From an uncultured Coriobacteriaceae bacterium (GTDB lineage Bacteria > Actinomycetota > Coriobacteriia > Coriobacteriales > Atopobiaceae), in the NCBI GenBank assembly GCA_902798915.1, contig CADBYM010000007.1, forward strand, positions 1 to 64,000: a DNA stretch of 64,000 nt, written 5' to 3'. Below the pieces are notes generated by a model. It did no database searches and had not been told where the DNA came from. It saw nothing but the letters and a program-made list of their open reading frames with translations. How positions within the stretch are numbered: position 1 is the first letter of the stretch; every line of letters starts with the position of its first letter. Positions 39,901 to 45,954 of the stretch are shown here, piece after piece. The position numbers were made by a program, and so were the translations under genes.

Positions 39901-42900
39901 AAACTCCGAAGGTGCCGTCAGTGCGTGGTACGACGCGACGTATGTTAATCCTAATCCGGAAGTCGGCAAGAACTCCGGGGTGAGTTCCGTTGCCATAACC
40001 AACCACGAGACCAGCGTGAAAGCCTCCAAGACGTGGAGTGGCGGCGGACACAGAGATGCTACCGTTACGCTTGAGCTGTGGAAGGCGGTTAAAGCTCCAG
40101 TGGGCGTTTCGGGAACGTTTGACGTTGTGCAAGACGCGACGTCGGGCCTTGCGTTCCCGGTCGCTGCTGAGCCGGGCGACTACTTGGCGTCAGCTCGTAT
40201 GGATCGCGTGACGCTGAAGTACGACGCCGATTTTAACGGGGGTGCCGGAGCATGGCACACCGAGTGGAATCATCTGCCCACGCATGAGGACTTCCTCGGC
40301 GTGACGTACGAGATTGTGTACTACGTACGCGAGGCGGAGACCACCGAGAATGGCCAGACGTATCCGGCAAGTGCTCGGTACGTGGAAGAGTACAACACGT
40401 CCGGTGACAAGGATTCCGGCGTGAAGTCGGTTGCCATCGAGAATTACGAGACGAGCGTGAAGGCAGTCAAGGTTTGGGCGGACCAAAGCGGCAACTCGGC
40501 CGAGGCGTACCATCAAGCCGACGATCATGTTACCTTCGAGCTGTGGAAGGCCCGCAAAAACCCGAACGGTGAGTATGGCGTAAACGTGGCTGCCAACTCT
40601 TTGATGAGGTTCCCGCGCAAGGTGACGGGCAACGGAAAATTCGACGCCCCCGAGTTGGTGGACACAAAGAACGTTGCGTATAACGAGACGGCTAACGAGC
40701 ATTGGGCGCAGGAGTGGACTCGACTGCCGCTTTACGAAACGGTGGACGGAAAGACGTACGAGCTCGCCTACTTCGTGCGCGAGAAGTCCGTGTTTACCGA
40801 CGGGGCAGAGTATATGCCTAGCCCCACATATGATTACGCGCTTACCGGTGGCGGCGATGTGAACAACGACGGTGTTAACGGAGGAACAGTAACTATTACC
40901 AACCACGAGACTAGCGTGGAAGTAGAGAAGGTATGGGATGGTTTCCCGCAGAATACGGACTTCTCTGGCTATACCGCCACAGTTCAGCTGTACAAGGCAC
41001 GCAGGGCGCTTGATGGTCTGAGCGGTGCGTACAAGGTAGCGACCGACAGCACTTCTCATTTGCAAATGCCCGAACCGAAGGGCACGAGCGCGGGTGTCAT
41101 CGAAAGCTATGGGCCATTCCCCAATGCCATCGGTGTTGCAGAATTGAAGTATGATTCGGACTACGCCAAGAGCTTCAAGCATAAGTGGTCCAACCTCCCC
41201 ATGTACGAGACGGATCCAGATACGGGTTTGACGTACAAGCTGGAGTACTACGTCAAGGAGACGGCGGCGTCCGCGTCTGGCATAACCACAACGTATGCGT
41301 ACGAGCACCACGACAACAACCAGAGCAAGGGGATTTCGAAGGTCACGATAACGAATACAGATACGAACAGGTGGAGCGTAAAGACGAATAAATACTGGAC
41401 CGGTGGCAACGCTGGCCATGAGGGTGTCGTGATGGAGCTCACACGCTACACCAAGAACGGAAGCACGGAGACCAAGGATGAAAGCTTCCTAAAGACCATC
41501 ACGCTTGATGATGGTAACAGCTGGGAGTACACGTGGACCGGACTTGACGCATCGATGACGATAAATAACACCACGTACTCAACCGAGGACGGAACGCTCA
41601 TCTATAGGGTTGCCGAGAGGTTCACCGATGAGAACAACGCGCAGCGCAAGGACTTTGCGGTGGAGTACGAGGATCCGACCGACCCCAGCAAGGGCACAAA
41701 ATGGCCGTACTACCAAACGGGAACTAACGCAGGGGACAAGATTACCTATTGGGTCGTCACAAACAAGCCCGTTTACACCGGCAAGCTCAAGATAAAGAAG
41801 ACGTTCGATGGCATCGAGCTCAGTACGTTCGCGGGTGTGCCTGCCACGAGCATCTCTCAGGAGCATCGAACGGCGCTTGAGGCGGCCGAGGATAAGCTCC
41901 AGTTCGACATCACGACCGTTGACTCGTTCACGATAAAGAATGATACGGAACTTGTTCGCAGGACGTGGCACTTGGTGCACCCCAAGAACGACCACAGCCA
42001 GCTCGTTTGGGTTGACGAGCCGGTGCAGGGTCAGAATCTGATGCGGCCCGCGACAACGGTTTCGGATAACGAATCGTACAACGATTACGTTGCTCGTTTC
42101 AATGCGTGGGAGACGACGTTCAATGCGAGTTATGACTACGTGACGTATGCCGACTTCACCAACGGCGAGTTCCAGATTGTTGACTCGCCGACGCATATGG
42201 ACGAGCTCAGCGCAGACCTTGTCATGGACAAGGCGTACGACGTGGCCGAAATCAACGAGAAGAGCCTTATCGCCAACCACACGCTCGTGTCCGACAAGAG
42301 CGTTACCCACGGCAGTGGTCCGGTGCCTAAGGAAAGCCAGGACACCATCAATCTCACCAACACATACGCGCCCGTCAAGGGTACGCTGCGCGTGACCAAG
42401 GATGTCACCCTAAATGGCGAGAAGTACGATGACGTCGGCGCGGGCAAGTCGTTCAAGATCGGCATCGAGAAGTGGAATGGATCGGAATGGGTGCCCGTTA
42501 TTCACGACGTCACGACAACACAGACGATGCGCCTCGAGAGCGGCGAGACGACCCTCATCACGACTACGACGCCGGAGTTCTGGACACAGACAGTCACTAT
42601 GGGCAAGGGATCCACCGCAACCGTCGTGTTCGACGACCTGGAACTTGGAACGTATCGAGCGTATGAGGTTGCAGACGATGCGCACGGATACAGCGTATGG
42701 TCGCAGACGGAGGACCCGAACGGAACCAATCCCATAAAGACGATTGCGGGGTATCAGTGGGAGGTCACCCAGACGGGCACGTACTACACATACGATGGCA
42801 ACACGTTGAGCATGGTTGACGGCACCGGTACGTCCACTAGGAGCAACAAGGGTGCATGGGAGGAAGTTGCCGGCGACTCAGACAATCGTGTAACGATTAC

Positions 42901-44611
42901 GGGTGACGGCGGAAACGAGCACGCTTATGATTCGAGTGGCTCTGAGCACGATTCTGGCGTCGTCCTCTCTGCGGGCACCGAGGACGAGAAGGCCCCGCGC
43001 AATGCCGAGATCACCATTACCAACAACAAGACCGAGACCGGCTCGATTACCGTAAACAAGACGATGCTCCTCAACGGCATTGCCGATGCGACGCGCAAGG
43101 GCAACGAGGTCAAATTCGGACTCTTTACGGGCACTCCGCCAACGACGGCGAATGCGGTGAAGGACCCGACCGATTCCAGCAAGGCCTACGTTGTTACGGT
43201 CACGCTCGGCCAGGATGCTGATGGCGCAACGACCTACGACGACAAGGGTGTGACCAAGGCCTATGATGGTTCGTGGGGTGCGGCGACCTTCTCTGACTTG
43301 GCATTCAGGGATGGCGAAGGCAATCCGATTACGTACCATGTCTTCGAGCTTGACCAGCAGGATCCGCCCCAGCCCATCACCACACTCAAGCGGGACCTTA
43401 CGTTCAGCGTGTCTGGCGAAGCGAAGAGGGACGAGTATACCATCGTGCAGGACAACAAGAGCAAGACGCTCGAGCACGACAGCAACCCGTCAGATGCAAT
43501 TGATACCGCCAACCAGACGGCATCCTTCACGAACAACCGTTACGAGAAGGGGAGCATTAAGATAACCAAGAACGTGGTTGACGAAACCGGTACCGTCGAA
43601 CCGAGTGCATCCGGAACGTTCAAGATTGGTCTGTTCACGTTGGCGAGCGATAACGATACGCCGACGGATTACACAGACGATACTTACACGCTCGTCAAGG
43701 GTCGTACGCTTGACGTCGAGGTAACGAACGGAACCGGTGTGACCGTATTCGATAACATCCCCTATGATGCAGAGAATGGCTCAACCTATTTCGTCTTCGA
43801 GATTGACCAGAACAATCAGCCGGTGTTGCAAGATGGCGAGATTGACGGCTATACGGTGAGCTACGGGAACTGTACGGGAAATAACGTGTGGGAGCGGCAG
43901 GGACACGCGAGCGAATATGGCTTCAGGCTCACGCAGGACTACCACATCTTCAATGGAGAATCCTCCGACCATCCAGCTGCCGTGATCAATAACATCCCCA
44001 GTAAGTCAGAAGTCCGCGTCCTTAAGGTTGATAAACGCACTTACACTACGAGCAGTCCGAATGGCGCCAAGAAGCTTGCTGGTGCGAGGTTCACACTTAC
44101 ACAGATCGAAGAAGACGTCGTGCTGCAGGCAAGCGGAATGGTCGTTCAGAAGCAGGGGACAACGCCGGTGGTGTCGGATGAAACCACGGCTGATGGCTTG
44201 GTGAGCTTCACCGATGTGGTTACCGGTTACTACGAGGTGAGCGAGACGGTGTTCCCCACGGGCTACGTCCTTGTTGGTGACAGCACGTTCTACTTCAAGG
44301 TGTCGGGCGGAAAGGTGGTCTTCCTGCAGAAGGAGGTCGGCAGAGCTCCGAAGGATTGGCATGAGATGACTCCGCAGGAGGTTGCCGAGTACACTGCGAC
44401 GGGTAACAGCAACGTCTTGCGCTATGCGTCCGCCGCCGTCGAGCAGGACGCTGTGCCAGCGACCGTCACCATCGGCAACATTGCCGGTGCGGAGCTCCCG
44501 TCCACCGGTGGCCCCGGCACCATCGGCATAACCGCGCTCGGCCTGTTCTTGCTCGCCGGTTCGCTCATTCTGCTGCGCCGCCGCCATCCTGCACGCTACG
44601 GGTCGCGCTAG
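24950..44611 (+). CDS. Giant LPXTG surface protein (6,553 residues) of Cna_B-type modules
   Basis: One uninterrupted 19.7-kb gene. Layout by residue: membrane helix in the leader (about 21-38); HxHxxxC motifs (about 62-117: HTHNADC, HVHGPDC twice); acidic linker (about 118-215); uncharacterised region to about 830; about seven isopeptide/DUF11-like adhesive modules (830-2040); a SpaA-like module (from 2056); about 18 Cna_B-like modules, starting like VxVxKxW (2257-5604); four or five prealbumin-like modules (5610-6494); sorting signal LPSTG (6516-6520), helix and RRR. One Cna_B module is split by a 714-residue array. Such modules usually form internal isopeptide bonds and make stiff stalks. 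GTG start after GAGGGGG. Likely an adhesin anchored, or added to pili, by the upstream sortase. Confidence 0.9.
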   Translation: MASVQDNTKRLMATARRRHWGIALFVCMAVFVSFGVERLLRQQGITLAATQQVLDCKETRVVAHTHNADCFDPDGNLVCPLAERPYHVHGPDCYANDGSFVCGLEETLAEHVHGPDCFRQIEADEQDSDGPLADEPNSSNGIERTESPDYDVDDELPVEEGLDVGTADGSQGDEAPGGETSDELDVTVGDEETLAIESTAESSDALPAQSFHHDFEDADGFTVLAVDAEAPEGALPAKSAMRAKWISKSKVDDSLVQEALDKLPNGGGGKILDLQAVDITFVDPYGNEVEPERAVTVRFTSALIEHGGDKPNVVHVEDAKEARERARAQGKNPKKAKVQGEVVKTISAQELAMRDEGLEEHQVAFKASQFSTYVLALTSQQRTLNMSDDVTLDVTVSAPAVAGIPADATLEVKEIKQGTKKFKKYQEKALDAMGSDDVVALARFFDIRIVDGEGEAIQPADDVNVKISLADAPAADLGAEASVVHFGEQTEVVASREEDGTSQFEASSFSVYGVLYTVDFVYEGHEYTLPGNGTMLLSELFKALHIKAELADVESVEFSNPEVLSVERADAPTTVERLTKAAYGLEGGDESDDHESDDSAGELVAVPLAEGEDFEEPPALTETVDVVEGDWILTSIKSFETPETLKVLTKDTLYEIAVTDPPMVPGFNPWGPGSGFFGGTATWDLATLIPDSRKATLSVTYDESKQYDLGDDIELGFTYQIEKLAWTSPPNNYNPWMGNPKFTYDISELTKSGNFKDLKPTKSHLTFGGKKRGTIEVTADGKIIIEITDINWFNTRDEMGGSFNVRLKIGDSDVGNDGKVDFFFEQAVEVRPVPLKVRINAGPKQVEGTKNSDGSYTLSYTASVTAESQLNSLVFEDTMNGKQKLNASSINVTGGNGSVTESNDKGFKYAFANPVQAGTYTVTYNATVSAADFEALQAGGTLWETNSCKWNYNGDNTLPGGDTTYEIKKESPPKPTVTKSSVPSDGSVSPGGTIDYTLTITGAKLAGMNVTDNMTDLQVIQGSPSVSVKVGGAENSSAATALKNALYTYNADDTYNSYSTPVLAGSIPNDAPFNGDAETVITIAYTTKVIDQETATASGIYGQQRVSNTLSENWSWEQHTTTNQVKFIDETITKVSKTVDSSALQDTGSYSGSTLVQDSGNGIPDSIANGGAITYTIVVGDGSTTLDGVKVKDYVSGDQMIKADSYTIAGSNVPINTASLHPSYLPTTPQQWDQTALDFTFPAGTGSGPVTITYAVVPYPSSSAAERDALSAANVLGERTFTNKVSTGTDEDGTSVPYEYPGIDPFNVQKSAAENKGDGSADKLEPGETVNYEIYFGENDVTIDSNGSITITDEMTDVQKLTGPVKVEIGTATFTGHTVDSGSFHADQSLSGLKATVSGKEITIGADGSFNMPKAGNGWADDGVTWGHFDDGSYNQNNVRVFNFKFPAFKSGDAVQSISGKTIRVTYTTTIISADEAAASRVMGKQTATNTALSGTGKSSVTVEPEFPANLNHNPALTKEFSGWDDDGYTTWWNINITADSESSFPLNKLTLTEDWESGSINYSTDWPVQNFNKNVLADIDLLGAEVVTDSGVTLQPGRDYTIDKEKGSFYFETLEEPVSIRIAIHNPDATINTFYQRNKVKLKWQKDAYNSSETSAEATGRRVKQEVDLTKSGKYDADSHIITWTVIFNPYFKEVAPEMSPIQFVDTMAPGLELVGNIDVAIAGNDWINYSIPAQGDSEQRVTTRTIGEGGADGTEFTIKNLDPQKRWGTDAKHDIYYKLADGGGAWDVITAGEYDAIKGTSGNTHEVDSNGNETVKDSTGTEIAKMSNDVGLGLSKNSYTVTYRTKVSLDKWNEITSSLTGKEVFRNDVIIGNGDDQSFSASNKVTVEGKDYLIKRDVTREDSDGYVIDEEDMHDGAIGYEIDINPKRLMLNNGKAITLIDRIDTLMDLDTDTVKVYSVAGEGEGATRTELSHAQLAAQGIAISYNDDTRVLSVSGLADQTSYVLAYEAVSRAFGTNTFTNTATLVGGGSHSDSVSEQHAVTNDDSSFWGNRHPKLDLKKIDENDITNRLNDATFSLYRVNLATDTSAWTRADWMNLLDKVNSKDEAVIAQIEEQFKIKDEELLVTNLKSGDDDMKLLFDDGFVSLEYEEYDDKYDPATFVESTHDHNTFLKEHTVYYWIEDTPPTGFHATDRDKHYFVVYLDGELDDDYTHEEDRKKAAWALDDAVTIANKDQGITIASMASDSVWNVNNTRNGYTSITATKRWEGDYDNVYETRPKNGILYDLYRVDPKTGKETLMEDLSPVPINDDGAGRWSSYTWYRLDSSYNYTVKERAVPGYITTYSDNGKGIDGGTITVTNTYVPKSTDIYVQKKWDPEGGAKSGQVKVSLYRILHEINEDGSVTVNDPEPMGSDYTYMLTEANNWSYGWKGLDTTDPNGNTISYTVREDVDAVNADANVTRAGVKYGAVYSDAGEGTVDAPKDNPLIVTNVANAPGSLKITKRVTVNGEPTSDTAADGVYRFRITDKDGNPAAHMHDHSKLCDGDDNAQAHQQYLVGDVTVQIKNGVTTSTMVDNLEEGTYYVYEYTPDAPVKLVSDQRVKVEVVAGVTEEDKAPEASFTNNVDKNRIEVTKKWMNANNGIAAWPEGIEVQVQVMKKTVTGEGANQTVSVEAVDGVNRVWLTNNCQSYVWDLPDDLPTLESNESYVVVETGIRRGEQNGTVTTVSSDPSKTTSEITVGGTTQSYISEGKDANADKEGAKGVDYILTNRQVVSVPFQKQWGTDGTSEWPQGVSSIGIQLFKDGLPLGDEITLNTNNVTDVPTIAPTVGGHHYVYTFTGLESGNYTVKETKINGVAVDATNIAAGYMVQQIDGTTVRNVPATTTVAIQKKWLDADGDELETTGTPPTAMWPTLGGTPLTISGTITRERRPKGSTLEIEWVPDLAWNEQTGNDHTFTVSGVGTIPKVVDKYGADGNKLYEYRYTATETSVSPNLTDAFTSASSRSGDLLTVTNTPKPTEISFQKKWQNADGTDLAWPQENGAPVRVPIKLRQHKSTYSGGTWSDAHNDCDHKTYNVTNSKVITVTDLPEYAYEVDGQNATLVKYSYTVVEPTQIEGFTISRSGGTGTENDPYVITNKTEATSIKVQKQWKDEEGQSVTWGSTMPDAVAGTITRQRRPYGSGDSDAWENDGTFTPLSFEIQKDKDGTRDGTDATAETTYSSSAAGANATFTQTNLPQNGYVDGAHYEFRYVATEGQVEHYTRDSSIAEADNQNPRTYTFINTPRDDEMSITVHKTWKTTTDRPVTDLTGKDATFTLHQVRYAALTVNINDTTSDSVTLTINEDGVDKPVTLTKTDGPGYTYDQNTGWTYTYAPMLKGKNYTVAVSSSSGTYTGQVVGESGTSFTAGDRDCTANFNLVPAVTPTLTVQVTSIDGQSPVGKPGEMAVNIYDASNNQYVGTIGLKDDTWHWVRTNKEATFTFDVANGKQYYAEVGSFAGGIGSATVASGSKTNPVTITNDAGLIEITATSGTPKLTVTADGLSADDDGSIVVTVTPDYTGFGANPPSPQDTATQYTLDKTNNWTCRHTMDGRAGTKYTVTAVTPDGTHITNAVVDTSGTTETYGTKSATIKVTPTTAPKSLVIKLPNPPSSYQGGGWIAVNLSENDAYKATYDLTNENNWTAVVNGLDSTSNYTVNIGSFEANTYSSVTAPSNAISGRTGGEFDLTSIQPGPPMLTIVVSNRAPSDLGWLDVTVTKVTNLNNTPSEPTSETVRLNASHSWTYDYPMNGDSNTSYTVTYESDNCDGTYVIGATVDSSQNSTRGSQNDTVVVTPTIATPPAPKLTVNVNNLMSGDSGWIKVNVLKDNAPITGSPITLDKDTSPSWTYELELDGQTSSTYEVAFDSADGSEISSASITQGGGTFDGTSDHTVSLNATKVAGNGTLTFKAPSLVGQQNGFIKVWYQEQGPRWDWIAVDIDPSNYWEITITGLNPTSTYKLGVNGYDQSNLGSVPPVCSVDSVVGGGTVTVYIPQSPQAGSRIVNPVTQLFKRRLARTGDPEYAMVDVEYRTQDLNNGATTYTWSKLPRFDVADNPIKYYVTETCIVDGVEMAHRDGEGYAEDNPIDATGELYFTNTVPETDAEITVRKVFKDANGNTISRDSIPSEVNPNFTLKRYKTQPQSSGGAIKVTVMAGATTNYPQATNDFSYNYYTNISGSCDEGDTITLIYKKLTMKNLYGDDLVDVWQTDEDVVYYYDGSAFVAMNASDVTKDTTGDNVSVTFEVPSGVSNYDQDHGGIVIKALTRTNYQEFQQAFLNNDGNAWFTESASGGKPVLDEDYNNASTNPDLQVIQLNQASAGQGWSADGSYWEATFNPVPLTNGSGTGYTYFVEESNIPSGYRTTYTVNGNEVDLADAEDWLNGSGTVTVTNKQTTATVKVRKEFVDAAGNACTPAEVTPGSATFKLQRFVYNTEGGSNANATPDYVYNNDSSKYQSRTLTWTSSTAGDHLDETFNPVSLTSGDGTKSYIYYVEESEVPNGYTWSYSVDGSSVVTNNPEGWLEGSGTVTVTNKDTTRTSVEVEKKWKDAATGAATTNAHQGDFVEFTLYRTTTNTGVDPLMDNADDNGLIFPASGAEVVPTDNQIVTANPVTVSKDSNDAWKYAWKNLPTTGNGGHDYTYFVKETGTKRNGQSVTTGMYAVYDCKYADGNGSSHAASGVAKATITNRETSVSVTKKWQDVLTGMDTTSQHTGDTATFTLYKLEVDAGSAPESCTADAMTGRVLPQGAVKVSGNDTLGNAILNDVAVSSATEWTHTWNNLPLQNADDPTDVKDIYYYVVESAARVSNELREGDTASSYVYGTNGDGFNTVNDPASGVKNAIVTNRETRVKATKTWYDDQQELDVSLAHRGQTVTLELWRALKKRGASSGMVNIAEDEVTNLAFPVNAGMGAFADFERVDSQVVRYDVIEFNWSHEWEQLPTVVVKDGDTYDVSYYVRESANSEGAVSAWYDATYVNPNPEVGKNSGVSSVAITNHETSVKASKTWSGGGHRDATVTLELWKAVKAPVGVSGTFDVVQDATSGLAFPVAAEPGDYLASARMDRVTLKYDADFNGGAGAWHTEWNHLPTHEDFLGVTYEIVYYVREAETTENGQTYPASARYVEEYNTSGDKDSGVKSVAIENYETSVKAVKVWADQSGNSAEAYHQADDHVTFELWKARKNPNGEYGVNVAANSLMRFPRKVTGNGKFDAPELVDTKNVAYNETANEHWAQEWTRLPLYETVDGKTYELAYFVREKSVFTDGAEYMPSPTYDYALTGGGDVNNDGVNGGTVTITNHETSVEVEKVWDGFPQNTDFSGYTATVQLYKARRALDGLSGAYKVATDSTSHLQMPEPKGTSAGVIESYGPFPNAIGVAELKYDSDYAKSFKHKWSNLPMYETDPDTGLTYKLEYYVKETAASASGITTTYAYEHHDNNQSKGISKVTITNTDTNRWSVKTNKYWTGGNAGHEGVVMELTRYTKNGSTETKDESFLKTITLDDGNSWEYTWTGLDASMTINNTTYSTEDGTLIYRVAERFTDENNAQRKDFAVEYEDPTDPSKGTKWPYYQTGTNAGDKITYWVVTNKPVYTGKLKIKKTFDGIELSTFAGVPATSISQEHRTALEAAEDKLQFDITTVDSFTIKNDTELVRRTWHLVHPKNDHSQLVWVDEPVQGQNLMRPATTVSDNESYNDYVARFNAWETTFNASYDYVTYADFTNGEFQIVDSPTHMDELSADLVMDKAYDVAEINEKSLIANHTLVSDKSVTHGSGPVPKESQDTINLTNTYAPVKGTLRVTKDVTLNGEKYDDVGAGKSFKIGIEKWNGSEWVPVIHDVTTTQTMRLESGETTLITTTTPEFWTQTVTMGKGSTATVVFDDLELGTYRAYEVADDAHGYSVWSQTEDPNGTNPIKTIAGYQWEVTQTGTYYTYDGNTLSMVDGTGTSTRSNKGAWEEVAGDSDNRVTITGDGGNEHAYDSSGSEHDSGVVLSAGTEDEKAPRNAEITITNNKTETGSITVNKTMLLNGIADATRKGNEVKFGLFTGTPPTTANAVKDPTDSSKAYVVTVTLGQDADGATTYDDKGVTKAYDGSWGAATFSDLAFRDGEGNPITYHVFELDQQDPPQPITTLKRDLTFSVSGEAKRDEYTIVQDNKSKTLEHDSNPSDAIDTANQTASFTNNRYEKGSIKITKNVVDETGTVEPSASGTFKIGLFTLASDNDTPTDYTDDTYTLVKGRTLDVEVTNGTGVTVFDNIPYDAENGSTYFVFEIDQNNQPVLQDGEIDGYTVSYGNCTGNNVWERQGHASEYGFRLTQDYHIFNGESSDHPAAVINNIPSKSEVRVLKVDKRTYTTSSPNGAKKLAGARFTLTQIEEDVVLQASGMVVQKQGTTPVVSDETTADGLVSFTDVVTGYYEVSETVFPTGYVLVGDSTFYFKVSGGKVVFLQKEVGRAPKDWHEMTPQEVAEYTATGNSNVLRYASAAVEQDAVPATVTIGNIAGAELPSTGGPGTIGITALGLFLLAGSLILLRRRHPARYGSR
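34907..37049 (+). repeat. Seven-module array nested inside a Cna_B domain
   Basis: Encodes residues about 3320-4033 of the giant protein. The host domain starts at SITVHKTW and breaks after TLHQVRY; its second half resumes at VTQLFKRRLARTGDPEYA. Between lie about seven diverged units of 85-110 residues, each opening like PxLTVxV, with a GWIxVNV strand, a NNWT or SWTY centre and a YTV end. Repeat identity is low at DNA level, so the array is old or fast-evolving. Confidence 0.65.
37455..37956 (+). other. A/T-richer insertion in a later Cna_B domain of the giant gene
   Basis: Encodes residues about 4170-4336, again between the front (NFTLKRYK) and back (LQVIQLNQASAGQGWSADGSYWEATFNPVPL) of one Cna_B-like module. 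Codons here are clearly A/T-richer than in neighbouring modules, for example around 37530-37620. It resembles no module elsewhere in the protein and looks like a separate acquisition. Confidence 0.5.
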
Positions 44612-44632
44612 GGGATGATTCCCCAGCGCGAC
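44602..44632 (+). terminator. Hairpin spanning the stop codon of the giant gene
   Basis: GTCGCGCT and GGGGA pair with TCCCC and AGCGCGAC across TGAT, a 13-bp stem with one bulged A. The TAG stop (44609-44611) lies in the left arm. There is no T-run after it. Confidence 0.5.
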
Positions 44633-44757
44633 GTCACGGCAGCGAGCCGCCCCTGACGTGAATTTTGCTGCAGCAAAATCGAAAAACGAACACTTGTATT
44701 CGTACACCTGTGCTGCTATGCTATGTATAGCAAAGGTAGCCGGATATAGGAGGTGCC

Positions 44758-45621
44758 ATGGAGCGCATGGCAAAAGAGGAGAGGACGAGGAGGGACCTAG
44801 AGCGGCTTGCACGGTTCAGGGTTTTGGACGATACGTTCATGCGGCAGGTTTTCAAGGACCAACGTGAGCTCACTCAGCATGTGTTGCGCGTGCTTACAGG
44901 CATTCGTGGTCTGGTGCTCGTCGATCACGAAACGCAGCGTGATCTCAAGAGATTGGTGGGGTCGAAGTCAGTCGTGCTCGACGTTTGGGGGACTGACCCA
45001 AAGGGCACTCAGTACGACATGGAGGTGCAGAGTGGCTCGGATCTCGATCCGTTAAGGTTTCGATACTATGGGTCTGCGATGGACGTGGAGACGTTATCTG
45101 CGGGTGCCGAGTATGTCGATCTGCCTGAGCGCTGGCTTATTGTGGTACTGGAATGTGATCCTGAAGGGCCAAAGAGAAAGCTGCGCCACTATCGAATGCG
45201 TGAGGAGGGCGATGCGACGTCCGCTGGTGCACTACTTGCCGATGGTGCCCACCTCATTTATGTGAACGCCGCCTGGCGTGGCAACGACGAGATTGGATCA
45301 CTCATGGCTGACTTCTGCCAGAGTGATCCAGCGCAGATTCACGACGCGATGCTGCGCGAGAGAGTACAATACCTAAAGACCGACCCGGAAGGGGTGCGAG
45401 AGATGTGCAGAATCAGCGACGAGATTTACAACGAGGGCATCGAGCAGGGCATCGAGCAGGGCATCGAGCAGGGCACGAGGGGCACCCTTCTCGCAAATGT
45501 GCGCAGCCTGATGAGTAGTGTGGGGTGGACTGCCCATGAGGCTCTCGAAGCGCTCCAGGTGCCAGAGTCCGAGCGGGAGTACGTGCTCGCGGAGTTGCAA
45601 TCACCAGTCAATGCCGGCTGA
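44758..45621 (+). CDS. Rpn-like PD-(D/E)XK nuclease / transposase-family protein
   Basis: A 287-residue protein of the Rpn/YhgA-like family, linked in other bacteria to RecA-independent recombination and DNA cleavage. The nuclease core shows VLDVWGTDPKGTQYDMEVQ, giving Asp75 and Glu89-x-Gln91, the D...ExQ form common in this group. The C-terminal part has three tandem GIEQ units (EGIEQGIEQGIEQG), then the typical helical tail (GWTAHEALEALQVPE). An AGGAGGTGCC ribosome binding site precedes ATG 44758. The last ~80 codons are duplicated downstream. Confidence 0.8.
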   Translation: MERMAKEERTRRDLERLARFRVLDDTFMRQVFKDQRELTQHVLRVLTGIRGLVLVDHETQRDLKRLVGSKSVVLDVWGTDPKGTQYDMEVQSGSDLDPLRFRYYGSAMDVETLSAGAEYVDLPERWLIVVLECDPEGPKRKLRHYRMREEGDATSAGALLADGAHLIYVNAAWRGNDEIGSLMADFCQSDPAQIHDAMLRERVQYLKTDPEGVREMCRISDEIYNEGIEQGIEQGIEQGTRGTLLANVRSLMSSVGWTAHEALEALQVPESEREYVLAELQSPVNAG

Positions 45622-45625
45622 GCTG
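45378..45625 (+). repeat. Tandem duplication of the Rpn 3' end, copy 1 (in gene)
   Basis: Covers codons for the DPEGVREM...SPVNAG end of the Rpn gene. The same sequence recurs at 45667-45902, offset by 289 bases at its left and 277 at its right. The 12-base difference is exactly one GIEQ unit (three here, two there). Confidence 0.85.
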
Positions 45626-45666
45626 CGGTCGGGGCATCGCGAAACGGTCTCCTCCAAGCCTCGCAG

Positions 45667-45898
45667 GACCGACTCGGAAGGGGTGCGAGAGATGTGCAGA
45701 ATCAGCGACGAGATTTACAACGAGGGCATCGAGCAGGGCATCGAGCAGGGCGCGAGGGGCACCCTTCTCGCAAATGTGCGCAGTCTGATGAGTAGTGTGG
45801 GGTGGACTGCCCATGAGGCTCTCGAAGCGCTCCAGGTGCCAGAGTCCGAGCGGGAGTGCGTGCTCGCGGAGTTGCAATCACCAGTCAATGCCGGCTGA
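45667..45898 (+). pseudogene. Orphan duplicate of the Rpn C-terminus, copy 2
   Basis: An almost identical copy of the last ~75 codons of the preceding gene, without start codon, ribosome binding site or nuclease core. It keeps the frame and its own stop (45896-45898), with few substitutions (for example SEREYV to SERECV), so the duplication is recent. It could serve as a recombination donor but cannot be a working protein. Confidence 0.75.
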
Positions 45899-45913
45899 GC
45901 GGCGGTCCATGCT

Positions 45914-45948
45914 GGGGGCCGTCTCCTGGCGTGACGCAATCGGCCCCC
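45914..45948. terminator. Hairpin between convergent genes
   Basis: GGGGGCCG (45914-45921) and CGGCCCCC (45941-45948) form an 8-bp perfect stem with a 19-base loop, between the Rpn duplicate (plus) and the DUF389 gene (minus). It could serve both directions; no T-run. Confidence 0.4.
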
Positions 45949-45954
45949 GCCGCG

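Noticed and set aside
24950..44611. Giant gene as a non-ribosomal or polyketide megasynthase
   Set aside because: No adenylation, condensation or ketosynthase motifs; modules are Cna_B/pilin type with an LPSTG sorting signal.
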